Shown: positions 19,265 to 29,400 of the stretch, one piece after another
How positions within the stretch are numbered: position 1 is the stretch's first letter
Layout: each line of letters begins with the position of its first letter
Assembly (NCBI RefSeq): GCF_016757215.1
Contig: NZ_JAESIY010000004.1
Span: 1-64,000 of the forward strand
DNA: 64,000 nucleotides
Source of the DNA: Fulvivirga sediminis
GTDB taxonomy: Bacteria; Bacteroidota; Bacteroidia; Cytophagales; Cyclobacteriaceae
Reading direction: 5' to 3'
Program-made: the position numbers and the translations under genes
The notes under the pieces: model-generated
What the model saw: the letters and a program-made list of their open reading frames with translations, nothing else
Told to the model about the DNA's origin: nothing
Database searches by the model: none

Positions 19265-20596
19265 TTAAAAATTTTTATGCAATCTCTCAGACACTAAGCC
19301 TTCCAGGTAGTCTTTAAGGGGGTCTAATTTTATATTCTCAAGAATTTCGGCAGCATAAGCATAGAGTAACAATACTCTGGCCCTTTCCTTACCTACTCCT
19401 CTAGATTGAAGATAAAATAATGCTTCTTCGTCTAACTGACCTGTAGTGCAACCATGTGAACATTTCACATCATCAGCCCATATTTCCAGCTGAGGCTTGG
19501 TGTTTATGATTGCTTCATTACTTAATAATATATTTTTATTAGATTGAAAAGCATTGGTTTTTTGAGCAATCTGACGCACGTAAACTTTACCATTGAACAC
19601 GCCATGTGATTGATCTTCCAAAATGCCTTTGTATAGCTCATTACTAAATGAATTGGGCTTTCTATGGTCTACTGCTGTATGATTATCCACATGAGTACTA
19701 CCATTTAAAAGGTATAATCCAAACATATGCGACTCACAGCCTTCTCCATCAATAATGATATTGAGGTTATTCCTTACCAAAGCACCGCTTAGGGTAAAAG
19801 TATAACCTGCAAAATAACTAGAACGATCTTGCCATACATGAGTAGTACCTACATGATAGGACGTATTTTCGTTATTTTGAATTTTGAAATAGTCAATATG
19901 AGCATTTTCATTTACCACTACTTCTGTTACTACATTAGTAAAGCTTGCTTGCTCTCCTGTAGTTTTAAACACCTCTATAAATGAAGCCTGACTACTTTTA
20001 CCCGCGATAAAGAGGTTTCTTGGTTGAGAATGCACCTCCTTACTTTTAGCATCATTTATAAAATATAAAGCGATAGGCTCTTCAATAACTTTGTTGTTTT
20101 CCAACTTTATAAATGAACCGTTCTCTGCCAAAGCTGTGTTTAAGGCAACAAAAGCATCTTCCTTATAATCAGCATATTTAGCCAAATAAGTTTCTATATC
20201 TTCCTTATTCTCTTTTAATGCAAGATTAAAATCTTTGATGATGATATCCTTACTAATAATCTCACTATGCTTCTCTGAAAATACACCGTTGATAAAAACC
20301 AAGGTGTTAGTTTTCAACCCTGGGATATAGTTATCCCTTATCTCATCTGCAGAAAGGGTTGCTTGCTCACCAACTACACCAAAATCAAAGTTCTTTTTAA
20401 GCACCCTTTGCACTGGGGTGTACTTATATTCTTCATTTCGTTTATCAGGTAGCCCTAGGGTCTTAAATGACTCAAGTGCCTCTTTTCTTATATCATGAAA
20501 AGCTGACTTACTCTCTCCATTAATCCTAGACTCAAGTTCGTTGAAATGAGTAATAAATTTATCTTCCAGACTTGTTTCTTTTAAGATTTCACTCAT
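19265..20596 (-). CDS. sufD: SufD, scaffold complex subunit
   Basis: SufD pairs with SufB in the SufBC2D scaffold on which Fe-S clusters are built. The 443-residue protein has the SufBD beta-helix domain ending in KPQLEIWADDVKCSHGCTTGQLDEEALFYLQSRG. That stretch includes the conserved Cys and His (KCSHG) at the SufB-SufD interface. The N-terminal helical region (LGLPDKRNEEYKYTPV) matches SufD. It lies between sufC (12 bp) and sufS (3 bp). Confidence 0.95.
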   Translation of the reverse strand: MSEILKETSLEDKFITHFNELESRINGESKSAFHDIRKEALESFKTLGLPDKRNEEYKYTPVQRVLKKNFDFGVVGEQATLSADEIRDNYIPGLKTNTLVFINGVFSEKHSEIISKDIIIKDFNLALKENKEDIETYLAKYADYKEDAFVALNTALAENGSFIKLENNKVIEEPIALYFINDAKSKEVHSQPRNLFIAGKSSQASFIEVFKTTGEQASFTNVVTEVVVNENAHIDYFKIQNNENTSYHVGTTHVWQDRSSYFAGYTFTLSGALVRNNLNIIIDGEGCESHMFGLYLLNGSTHVDNHTAVDHRKPNSFSNELYKGILEDQSHGVFNGKVYVRQIAQKTNAFQSNKNILLSNEAIINTKPQLEIWADDVKCSHGCTTGQLDEEALFYLQSRGVGKERARVLLLYAYAAEILENIKLDPLKDYLEGLVSERLHKNF

Positions 20597-20608
20597 GTTA
20601 TAACTGTT

Positions 20609-21370
20609 CTACGCAGTAGCAGTATCTACCTCTTCTTTAATCCAATCATAACCTTTTTCTTCTAGCTCCAGAGCAAGGTTTTTATCTCCACTTTTTACAA
20701 TTTTTCCTTTGTACAATACATGCACAAAATCAGGAACAATATAATCTAAAAGCCTCTGATAGTGAGTAACCACGATGGTAGAGGTTTCACTTGTTTTAAG
20801 TTTATTAACACCATTTGCTACTATTCTCAGAGCATCAATATCTAAACCTGAATCTGTTTCGTCTAATATAGAAAGCTTAGGCTCAAGCATAGCCATCTGA
20901 AATATCTCATTCCTCTTTTTCTCTCCTCCTGAGAACCCTTCATTTAGAGATCTGCTAAGCAAAGCCTGATCGATCTCTACCAATTTCATTTTCTCCTTCA
21001 TTGTAGTTAGAAAAGAAACGGCATCTAAAGGCTCTTGTCCTCTATACTCTCTAATCTGATTAATAGCAGTCTTCAAGAAATTAGTAGTGCTTACCCCCGG
21101 TATTTCTACAGGGTATTGAAATGCCAAAAACACACCTTCACGCGCTCTATCTTCAGGAGAAAGATCAAGTAGGTCTTTTCCAAGATACTCGATTTCGCCA
21201 TCAGTAACTTCATATTCCTCTCTACCTGCTAATACAGAAGCCAACGTACTTTTTCCTGATCCGTTAGGTCCCATGATAGCATGAACTTCTCCAGGCTTAA
21301 TTTCTAAATTAATACCATTGAGTATGTCCTTGCCTTCTATCGATGCGTGTAAGTTTTTTATCTTAAGCAT
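20609..21370 (-). CDS. sufC: SufC, Fe-S assembly ATPase
   Basis: SufC is the ABC-type ATPase that drives conformational change of SufBC2D. The 253-residue protein has the Walker A motif GPNGSGKST at about 35-43. The signature [11 protein letters not shown], with the SufC-specific KKRNE, lies near 147. The Walker B region reads [17 protein letters not shown], and the H-loop is in [12 protein letters not shown]. It sits 74 bp downstream of sufB and 12 bp before sufD. Confidence 0.96.
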   Translation of the reverse strand: MLKIKNLHASIEGKDILNGINLEIKPGEVHAIMGPNGSGKSTLASVLAGREEYEVTDGEIEYLGKDLLDLSPEDRAREGVFLAFQYPVEIPGVSTTNFLKTAINQIREYRGQEPLDAVSFLTTMKEKMKLVEIDQALLSRSLNEGFSGGEKKRNEIFQMAMLEPKLSILDETDSGLDIDALRIVANGVNKLKTSETSTIVVTHYQRLLDYIVPDFVHVLYKGKIVKSGDKNLALELEEKGYDWIKEEVDTATA

Positions 21371-21444
21371 TCTATAAGTGTATGTTATTTTCTAAGTGAT
21401 TTACTTTAAATACAGAACTAGTGATAAGTTCGTTTAAATGGGCA

Positions 21445-22890
21445 TTATCCCACGCTGCCTTCAAGAGTTAAGGCCAACAGTTTTTGCGCTTCTACAGCAA
21501 ATTCCATTGGCAGCTGGTTAAGAACCTCTTTACAGTATCCATTCACAATAAGTGCTATAGCACTTTCTTCATCTATGCCTCTTTGGGTACAATAAAAGAT
21601 TTGATCCTCTCCAATTTTTGAAGTGGTAGCTTCGTGTTCTACCTGTGCTGATTTATTCTCTACATCTATGTAGGGGAAAGTATGCGCTCCACACTGGTCT
21701 CCCATCAATAAAGAATCGCACTGAGAGAAATTACGAGCACCTTCAGCTCTTTTCATTACTTTAACCTGGCCTCTGTAACTGTTTTGAGACTTACCTGCTG
21801 ATACACCTTTAGAGACAATTCTTGACTTGGTATTTTTACCAATGTGAATCATTTTGGTACCAGTATCAGCCTGTTGCATATTATTGGTAACAGCAACAGA
21901 ATAAAACTCTCCAGTAGAATTATCTCCTTTGAGAATACAAGAAGGGTACTTCCAAGTTACCGAAGAGCCGGTTTCTACTTGTGTCCATGAAAGTTTTGCA
22001 TTGTCTCCTGCACATATACCTCTTTTGGTAACGAAGTTATATATACCACCTTTACCATTTTTATCTCCAGGATACCAATTTTGTACGGTTGAATATTTTA
22101 CTTCTGCATCTTTCTGAACGTAAATTTCAACTACAGCGGCATGAAGCTGATTTTCATCTCTTTGAGGAGCTGTACAGCCCTCAAGGTAACTCACATATGA
22201 ACCTTCCTCTGCTACGATCAAAGTTCTCTCAAACTGACCTGTGTTAGCCGCATTAATTCTGAAATATGTACTTAATTCCATTGGGCATCTAACGCCTTTA
22301 GGAATATAACAAAATGAGCCGTCAGTAAATACTGCTGAGTTTAATGCTGAGAAATAGTTATCTCCTTGGGGAACCACTGAACCGAGGTATTTTTTAACCA
22401 ATTCCGGATGTTCCTTTACCGCTTCACTAAAAGAACAAAAGATAATTCCTAGTTCTCCTAGTTTATCCTTAAAGGTAGTAGCTACTGACACACTATCTAA
22501 AACTGCATCTACCGCTACACCTGTAAGTCTTTTTTGTTCTTCTAAAGAAATACCAAGTTTTTTAAAAGTATCCAATAACTCAGGATCGATCTCATCTAAG
22601 CTTTTAGGCTTAACCTTTTGCTTAGGAGCAGAGTAGTAGATAATATCCTGGTAGTTTATCTTAGGAAACTTTACGTTAGCCCAATCTGGCTCTTCCATTT
22701 TAGTCCAGGCACGATAAGCCTTTAATCTCCAATCAAGTAGCCATTGTGGCTCTTCTTTTTTGGCTGAAATAAAGTGTATTATCTCTTCACTGAGTCCTTT
22801 AGGAGCCTGATCTGCTTCCAGATCAATATTCCATCCGTGCTCATATTCTTTAGAGGTAAACTGTTCTAAAATTTCGTTGTCTTTGCTCAT
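21445..22890 (-). CDS. sufB: SufB, scaffold complex subunit
   Basis: SufB is the scaffold protein that receives sulfur and assembles the nascent cluster. Its 481 residues match the family length. The central segment [22 protein letters not shown] and [22 protein letters not shown] (about 235-260) contain conserved cysteines used for sulfur transfer. The C-terminal [20 protein letters not shown] and EHEATTSKI are typical. It is the first gene of sufB-C-D-S-E-T-brx, transcribed away from the Lrp-type gene behind it. A good -7 box lies 32 bp upstream. Confidence 0.96.
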   Translation of the reverse strand: MSKDNEILEQFTSKEYEHGWNIDLEADQAPKGLSEEIIHFISAKKEEPQWLLDWRLKAYRAWTKMEEPDWANVKFPKINYQDIIYYSAPKQKVKPKSLDEIDPELLDTFKKLGISLEEQKRLTGVAVDAVLDSVSVATTFKDKLGELGIIFCSFSEAVKEHPELVKKYLGSVVPQGDNYFSALNSAVFTDGSFCYIPKGVRCPMELSTYFRINAANTGQFERTLIVAEEGSYVSYLEGCTAPQRDENQLHAAVVEIYVQKDAEVKYSTVQNWYPGDKNGKGGIYNFVTKRGICAGDNAKLSWTQVETGSSVTWKYPSCILKGDNSTGEFYSVAVTNNMQQADTGTKMIHIGKNTKSRIVSKGVSAGKSQNSYRGQVKVMKRAEGARNFSQCDSLLMGDQCGAHTFPYIDVENKSAQVEHEATTSKIGEDQIFYCTQRGIDEESAIALIVNGYCKEVLNQLPMEFAVEAQKLLALTLEGSVG

Positions 22891-22921
22891 ACAGTATTTA
22901 GACTAATGTCAAATTGATACG

Positions 22922-22929
22922 CAAATGTA
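22922..22929 (-). promoter_or_regulatory. -7 box upstream of sufB
   Basis: On the minus strand this reads TACATTTG, an exact TAnnTTTG match, 32 bp from the sufB start. The -33 region lacks a clear TTG at the ideal distance, as might suit a regulated promoter. No convincing Fur- or IscR-type operator was recognised. Confidence 0.6.
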
Positions 22930-23005
22930 CAACAAAATCTATACTTTAAGGTTCCAAATTAAGCCTTTTTTGAGATTGATAAATGCTATGGATTCATAGG
23001 TAAAC

Positions 23006-23482
23006 TCAATGTTCTTTCATTTCCAGCTGAATATTTCTATTTATGCTTTCTTCTAATGAAATCATGGTATCTGTCCTAACAATACCCTCCACTCGCTGTA
23101 TTTTATCATGGAGCACATCCTTGAGATGCTGAGTATCTTTACAGTAAATTTTAGCAAACATGCTATAATTACCTGTAGTATAATGAACATTGATAATCTC
23201 TGGAATTTGTTTCAAGGCTGCTATCACCTGATCATACAGTTCACTTTTAGATAGAAATATGCCAATGAAAGCAGTAATATCATATCCCAGTTTAGTATAA
23301 TCGATTTTGAGAGTTGTCCCTTCCACTACCCCCATATCCTCTAATTTCTTCATCCTCACATGCACAGTACCGCCAGATACAAATACTTGCTTGGCTACTT
23401 CTGTATATGGTTTTTTTGCATTTTTCAATAAGATTTCCAGAATCTTAAGATCTACATTGTCAATTTCGTAATTCGCTGGCAT
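23006..23482 (-). CDS. Lrp/AsnC-family transcriptional regulator
   Basis: This 158-residue regulator has an N-terminal winged helix (NVDLKILEILLKNAKKPYTEVAKQVFVSGGTVHVRMKKLEDMGVV, about 8-52). A C-terminal RAM ligand-binding domain (about 68-150) contains TAFIGIFLSK and VHYTTGNYSMFAKIYCKD. Members sense amino acids and act as octamers. It faces away from the tRNA-like RNA gene, with 135 bp between their starts, and lies 115 bp upstream of sufB on the same strand. Its effector and targets are unknown; regulation of either neighbour is only a possibility. Confidence 0.9.
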   Translation of the reverse strand: MPANYEIDNVDLKILEILLKNAKKPYTEVAKQVFVSGGTVHVRMKKLEDMGVVEGTTLKIDYTKLGYDITAFIGIFLSKSELYDQVIAALKQIPEIINVHYTTGNYSMFAKIYCKDTQHLKDVLHDKIQRVEGIVRTDTMISLEESINRNIQLEMKEH

Positions 23483-23591
23483 AAAAATATTCTTTAATTG
23501 TGTAGCTTTTATTCATTACTCAATTATATTAAAAATATTGCAAATATTTAAGCTATTAGTTAATATTTTTTTAAAAATAAAGCCACTTTAT

Positions 23592-23599
23592 TACCTTTG
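23592..23599 (+). promoter_or_regulatory. -7 box of the tRNA-like RNA gene
   Basis: TACCTTTG matches TAnnTTTG exactly and ends 18 bases before the predicted RNA. The base triplet 19 bases upstream is TTT in place of TTG. The spacing to the RNA start is nearly the same as for tRNA-Leu at 4.7 kb. Confidence 0.65.
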
Positions 23600-23617
23600 A
23601 ACTATCAAAAACAAACA

Positions 23618-23747
23618 CTGTAGGGTGTTGAAACTGGCAGACATGCCCTCCGGTCTCGAGGGTGGAGAATAGAGGATAAAGTCCTTAATGCATCCAATAG
23701 CAATAGGAACTAACTGCTCCGTGGAGGTTCGAATCCTCCCCCTACAG
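23618..23747 (+). ncRNA. tRNA-like structured RNA with an oversized variable region
   Basis: The ends pair over 8 bp: CTGTAGGG (23618-23625) with CCCTACAG (23740-23747). A T arm GGAGG-TTCGAAT-CCTCC (23723-23739) is canonical. The D region (GAAACTGGCAGAC) closely resembles tRNA-Leu, including the conserved GG. An anticodon-like arm CCCTC-CGGTCTC-GAGGG (23646-23662) has G at position 33, where tRNAs have U, and would place GTC as anticodon. A 60-base variable region (23663-23722) replaces the usual 15 or so; it is closed by GGAG/CTCC and holds a small AGGA-TAAAG-TCCT hairpin. CCA is not encoded. It has its own -7 box and terminator. It may be a divergent tRNA, a regulatory tRNA mimic or a decayed gene; a working elongator tRNA is unlikely. 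Confidence 0.7.
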
Positions 23748-23775
23748 CTAGCTCAAATCTTAATTATAATTCAAT

Positions 23776-23805
23776 AAAAAAGGAGGCTTTTAAGCCTCCT
23801 TTTTT
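23776..23805. terminator. Terminator after the tRNA-like RNA, also facing the locus-2 lipoprotein gene
   Basis: AGGAGGCTT (23781-23789) pairs with AAGCCTCCT (23792-23800). A run of A's precedes and a run of T's follows, so it can work in both directions. It ends the tRNA-like unit (plus) and lies just beyond the stop of the minus-strand lipoprotein gene. Confidence 0.88.
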
Positions 23806-23827
23806 ATTGTTAAAGATTAACGAATCA

Positions 23828-24817
23828 TTAATCTCTTGGTCCCACGTATCTTAAAGTAAGCTCTTGAATCACCCTGGTATTAGGATCATTTCCCCAGTCA
23901 AAATTTAAAACAAATGTCGGAGCCTTCTTGTCTTGCGAATCGTCACTCAAACCATCTGGATAATACACGTTTAGCGACCCTGTAGTATTTTTCATAGTGT
24001 CATTATCTGAAGAGACAGTAACCTCATTATTACTAGCCACTGATATTTGCGTATTATCTACCCCTCCAACGTTGCTTCCATCACGCCACTTAGGCTCAAT
24101 CAATAAACTATTTGCCCCTCGTGTAGCCAAATTCATTTTTAACCCTTCCTTATACTCTCCACCCAGGTTAGGATCAGGCCCACTAGCCGAATTCCTGGTA
24201 ATAGAGCCTGCGATAATTTCATAAATACCATCGTACTGATTTCTTGCACTTACCACATAGATGGCCTGATAAAAATTGCCGCTAACTGTACCTGCTGAAG
24301 AAGATTTTATAGTTAATGGAATGGCATAACTCACCCCAGGTTCAAAATCAGGGGTATGCAAAATAACTTCTATACTATCTTTCTTTTCACCTTTCGGAAT
24401 TAGCGAATTAAAGGTTCCATTCTCAGGCAAAGTATATAAAGATTCGGGTAGCAACTGAAATAACTGAATATCTTCATCCGGATTTTCATCCTGATACGCT
24501 TTCAAATCCTCATTGTAGCTATTCAAAAGCTCCTCATCGATATCAATCTCTATAGATAAATCCTCTGGAGCTGTATAAGCCCCAGAGTAGCTAACAATAA
24601 CGTCAAAAGATGTTTTCTCTAATATAGTATATGAGTTATTATATATATGAGGCAGGTTGGAGCCCGTTATATTACTCGTTAAGGCCGATATATCTAACAG
24701 CTCCACAATACCCTCGGTTTGACCTGGATCCATCATGGGATCTTCGTCCAAGCAAGATGTTATTATCAAAGACATAGATAATAACATTATTAAATATTTA
24801 CATTTTACTTTTTTCAT
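23828..24817 (-). CDS. DUF1735-type surface lipoprotein (locus 2)
   Basis: This 329-residue lipoprotein has a signal peptide ending SLIITSC (Cys22) and acidic residues after it (LDEDPMMDP), a surface-export signature. The first half resembles the DUF1735/BT_3987-like N-terminal domain found in accessory glycan-binding lipoproteins. It contains a beta-sandwich-like stretch with SFDVIVSYSGAYTAPEDLSIEIDID. The C-terminal part (from about 200) is beta-rich and not recognised. It is the last gene of susC-susD-lipoprotein, 27 bp after susD-2. It probably helps capture the locus ligand, which is unknown. Confidence 0.75.
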   Translation of the reverse strand: MKKVKCKYLIMLLSMSLIITSCLDEDPMMDPGQTEGIVELLDISALTSNITGSNLPHIYNNSYTILEKTSFDVIVSYSGAYTAPEDLSIEIDIDEELLNSYNEDLKAYQDENPDEDIQLFQLLPESLYTLPENGTFNSLIPKGEKKDSIEVILHTPDFEPGVSYAIPLTIKSSSAGTVSGNFYQAIYVVSARNQYDGIYEIIAGSITRNSASGPDPNLGGEYKEGLKMNLATRGANSLLIEPKWRDGSNVGGVDNTQISVASNNEVTVSSDNDTMKNTTGSLNVYYPDGLSDDSQDKKAPTFVLNFDWGNDPNTRVIQELTLRYVGPRD

Positions 24818-24844
24818 GTTTTCAATTTCTTTGATTTATTATAA

Positions 24845-26434
24845 CTACTCTCCTTGAAAGAATATAGGCGTGGTAAATTGACTAACGCCTGAAGGCACGT
24901 TACCACTATTCAGTTGAAATTCACTCGCCGGGTATAAAAATCTGATGGGCAATCTATCAGCCCTTGGTGATGTAGATAACAACGAGGCAAAAGTGGCTTC
25001 AGGGTTGGTTGATCCATTGGCTACTGATGGATAACCTGTACGTCTAAACTCACTCCAAGCCTCTTGTGCCATTAAAAAGTTAAGGGCTATGTATTTCTGA
25101 GTTATAATAGCTTCCAGCTTCTCTTCATTGGTGGCGGCGGCTGAATAATCGACCAAGCGGTTTTCATCATTCTCTTGTAAATAAGCAGCCAGATCAGTAT
25201 CTACATTAAACACTACCTCCTCCTTCTCATCAAGATCCTCATTAGCACCAATATTACCTGAAGCATCTTCATATAAATACCTGAATGACTCTTTTATTGC
25301 ACGATTAAAAGCCGCTTCATCATCTCCCGGCAGAAAGTTCTTTAAATATGCTTCTGCCTGAAGAAAATAGCTTTCTGAAGCTAACATCAGCGCTACACCT
25401 GCATTAGGACCTTTAAGCACTCCTACATGATTCTTATAATTACTCAACCAAACTGGATTTGGTGAATCTGGCGCAGTTGGATTATTATTAAGCTCCCCTA
25501 GCTGACCAATTGGAGTTTCTCCAAACTCTCTGTAAACTACCTTACCTCTATACCTGTCACTTATTTTCGTTCCATCATAAAAAGTGTAGGCATATTTACT
25601 TGCTATACTAGACCTTCCTGAGCCAGAGGCAGTACCACTAGCATTTTGCACATATGTTTCCCAATACGGATTTTGCTGACCAGACACCTCTCCATAACCA
25701 GGATTAACCACTACATCTTTATCCAAGAAACCAATGGTTTCCATACCTGCAAATTGGGCTTTCGCAAATGAGGCAAGAGTAGTACCTGACACCCGAATCA
25801 ATAATCTCAACTTCAAGGTATTAGCAAATAGAATCCAGGATTTCATATCTCCTTTAAAGATAACATCTATTTTTTCAGGAGAATTAGAATACTCAGAATT
25901 TTGAAATTGATCAATGGCTTCATTTAAGGTAAGAACTAAATCTTGATACACCTCTTCCTGAGGATCATATGTCGGCATTAGGTTATCCGACCCTCTTAAT
26001 GCACCCGTATATGGCACATCTCCATAGAAGTCTACCAGCATCTGATAATTGTAAACCTTCATTACTTTGGCTATACCATTAGCATAAGCTTGCGTGCTAT
26101 CTGCCTCTGTCTGCTCTATTATGTATTGATAATTATTAAGATCATCAAAAACACTTTCCCAAGGACCAGAATGACTACCTGTAGTGTAGTTATAGTAAAC
26201 CACATCTCCCCAGCCGCCGTAACCACCCGCATTAACGAATATCCCCACCACCCATCCGGCAGTTGAGCTAAAATACCGAGTGGATGCTGCCGTACTAGTT
26301 AAAGCATTAGGTAAAATTACTTCAGGAGAGGCTTCTGTAGGAATATTAGGATTTTCATTATCTCCTAAAAAATCATTACAAGATACGATTATCAGTGCTG
26401 CAGCGCAGACAAATAAGTATTTAATATATTTCAT
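24845..26434 (-). CDS. SusD/RagB-family surface lipoprotein (locus 2)
   Basis: This 529-residue protein is of the SusD-like subtype with the N terminus CNDFLGDNENPNIPTEASPEVILPNAL, where Cys19 is the lipidation site. It has a TPR-like helical body and aromatic-rich loops (NAGGYGGWGDVVYYNYTTGSHSGPW, about 68-92). The C-terminal LMAQEAWSEFRRTGYPSV and RLPIRFLYPASEFQLN are typical. It would form the lid over the SusC barrel of the gene 13 bp upstream. Confidence 0.92.
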   Translation of the reverse strand: MKYIKYLFVCAAALIIVSCNDFLGDNENPNIPTEASPEVILPNALTSTAASTRYFSSTAGWVVGIFVNAGGYGGWGDVVYYNYTTGSHSGPWESVFDDLNNYQYIIEQTEADSTQAYANGIAKVMKVYNYQMLVDFYGDVPYTGALRGSDNLMPTYDPQEEVYQDLVLTLNEAIDQFQNSEYSNSPEKIDVIFKGDMKSWILFANTLKLRLLIRVSGTTLASFAKAQFAGMETIGFLDKDVVVNPGYGEVSGQQNPYWETYVQNASGTASGSGRSSIASKYAYTFYDGTKISDRYRGKVVYREFGETPIGQLGELNNNPTAPDSPNPVWLSNYKNHVGVLKGPNAGVALMLASESYFLQAEAYLKNFLPGDDEAAFNRAIKESFRYLYEDASGNIGANEDLDEKEEVVFNVDTDLAAYLQENDENRLVDYSAAATNEEKLEAIITQKYIALNFLMAQEAWSEFRRTGYPSVANGSTNPEATFASLLSTSPRADRLPIRFLYPASEFQLNSGNVPSGVSQFTTPIFFQGE

Positions 26435-26447
26435 AAGCTATAATTCT

Positions 26448-29400
26448 TTAAAATGTAAGAGAAAGGGTGGCTCCATAAAATCTAGTAGGCGGAGTAGAAG
26501 ACAAAGTCACAATCCCTATTGCATTACCATCACTGAAATTAAAATCAGGGTCAGTATAAATATTAGACTTGGGAGTCCATAAAAACAGGTTACGACCTTG
26601 CAAAGTCAAACTCGCACTTTGAATCACTTTAGTTTTGGCTAAAATGGACGCAGGTAGGTTATAACTAATTGCCACTTCTCTCAACTTCCAATAATCTCCT
26701 GACACCACATAATTCTCAGCTACGTTTCTACGATAACTACCACTTGACCAGAACGTAGAACCTCCATCTTCAATGGTAATATTGGTATTCTCGATATACG
26801 AACCAGGGTTCTCCGGATCTTCATATACCGAATTAGGAAACACAAATCTTTCTCTATTATAATAAGTAGTAGTAATAGCAGAACCAGAAAAATCATAACT
26901 ACTACCTCCATTGTATAATATATTATAGCCTCCTCTATACTCAAAGAGTACCGATAAACTAAAATTCTTATAATTGAGACCTCCAGTTAGCCCCAATCTG
27001 TGCTTAGGCACAGTATTTCCTAAATTAACCAAATCATCACTAGTTGAAGGATAACCGGTTTCAGCATCCACAATTACACGACCTTGATCATCTTTTTTAT
27101 AGCTAGTTCCTAATAAGACAGGAAACGACTCCCCTTTCACGGCATAAACCTGAGCATTTCCTCCTGTAGAAAGCTGAAGGCGAGTAAGGTCACTACTAAT
27201 AGACTCCACCCAATTATCATTATAAGTATAATTGGCTCCAACATTTACCTGAATATTATCATTCTTGTAGGCAACGATATTCAACAAAGTTTCTATTCCT
27301 TCGTTACCAACTTCGCCCGTGTTTTGTAAATATGAAGAGAAGCCAGTGGTAGTTGATACTCCTGTAGCCACTGTCTGATCCGTAGTTGCTGTTTTATACC
27401 ATGTAGCTGAACCTGACACTCTGTTGTCTAAAACAGAGAAGTCTACGCCTGCCTCGTATCCGGTAGTCATCTCAGGCTTAAGGCTCGGAGACACAATACG
27501 ATCATTTAGCACATAGCCAGCTAAACTACCATAAGGAAATCCATCTGACGGACTAAATGTAGAGGACAAAGCATAAGCTCCAAAATTATCTTTGTTACCC
27601 AGGTTCACCTGTCCTACCTTAGACCATGAAGCTCTTAACTTGAGTTGATCAATAAAATTACTCTCTGAAATAATAGCAAGAGCATCAGAGGCTACATATG
27701 AAAGAGCTAGAGAAGGATAGAAAAAAGATCTATTATCAGGAGCCAAAATTGAAACCCAATCATTTCTTCCTGTAGCGGTTAAAAACAGATAATCTTTAAA
27801 CGCTATTTTAAATTGCCCATAAGTACCCACTTGACGCGCTTCATAATTTGACTCAGAAGCTGATGGCTGACCTAACCTATTTGAAATATTGTATAAACCC
27901 GGAGTCACCAACCCATCTCCTGATATGCTCATTGCTTTAGACTGATTAATTCTTATGGTATTACCCGCTAAAAAGCTAAAGAACCAATCATCTCCAACAG
28001 ATTTTTTTAGCAAAATTTGCAAATCAGAAATAGCTTGAGAAGAAGTAAAACTATAGTCACTCATACCTCCAACAATATCAGTTTTAGCCGAGGAAATCGA
28101 TTTAGTATAATCAGAAAAAGTAAAACTACCGTACTTATATTTGGATGTTCTGGTTCTGGAAGTAACACCAATTCTATAGGTAACACCTAACCATTTTAAA
28201 GGATCATATTTTAGCTGAAGGTTCCCTATAAAGTAATTATCTTTTCTATCCTCTCTATTGTTATCTACCGTCCAATAAGGGTTATCATAATATTCATTAT
28301 AATATCCATTAGGATTAGCAAAAGGATCATTCTCCCAATCTTCGTACTTTGTTAAAGGAATGTGCGCTGGGGTCTGCAGAAGATTATCATAAAGAACAGC
28401 TGTAGCCGTGGTGATATCATACTTATTTCTGATATAACTCGTATTGTATGATAGTGTAAAATTATCACTAAAATCCTGAGATCCGTTTAGCCTAAAAGAA
28501 GCTCTTGTGTACTCATCTTCAGGAGTAGTTCCTTTGGTTTTTAAATATTGAACTGAAAAATAAGTTTGAGATTTCTCACTCCCACCAGCTATTGAAAAAT
28601 CTGTTTGATTAGTAACACCCGTATCCCAAAAATCTTTCTTATCATCATTAGGAGAATAAACTACTTCTTGAATAGTTTTACCATCTTCTAACGTTCTGCC
28701 AATCGGCCTAATAGAACCATCAAAAGCAGGTCCATATTGCTGATTCTCGTAAGGTACATATTGCGTAGGATAACCGCCGGCTGTACCAGAACCAAATTGA
28801 TTCTGCATTTCAGGGTAGAAACTCACTCTCTCAACATTCACCGTATGCGACACGCTTATCTTCGGTTTTCCCGCCTGGCCACCTTTGGTTGTAATAACCA
28901 ATGCACCATTAGAAGCAGCAGAACCATATAGAGCTGCGGCCGTAGCTCCATTAAGCACTGTCATTTCTTCAATATCTTGCGGATTCAAAGTACTCAACAC
29001 ATCATTAGGCACAATAACATTGTCAATTACTATCAACGCTTCATTGTTACCCGTTAAAGATCGGTTACCTCTTAACACCACTCTTACATTCGGATTAACA
29101 CCACTGGAAATGGTATTAATTTGCAACCCTGCTACTTTACCCGTCAAGCCTTGAGCAGCATTTACAGGTTTTGCCTTAGTGATATCATCCGTCTTTAAGG
29201 TGGTAGCACTGTACCCCATTTCCTTTTTTCGGGCCTCAACACCACCCGCAGTAACAACCACTTCAGTTAATTCCGTAACATCAGCAGACATTTTAACATC
29301 CAGCTTCGAACGCGAGCCCACTTCCACTTCTTTGGTTCTTAATCCAATAAATGAAAACACTAGCGTTCCATTTTCCTCCGGAATATTTAACCGGAAAGAG

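Noticed and set aside
23663-23722. Group I or archaeal-type intron in a tRNA gene
   Set aside because: Sixty bases is far too short for a group I intron, and it lies in the variable region, not the anticodon loop. No bulge-helix-bulge motif is visible.
23618-23747. The tRNA-like RNA as tmRNA or tRNA-Sec
   Set aside because: tmRNA is about three times longer and carries a tag reading frame ending in a typical AA tail. The anticodon loop is not UCA, and the body does not resemble tRNA-Sec apart from the 8-bp acceptor helix.
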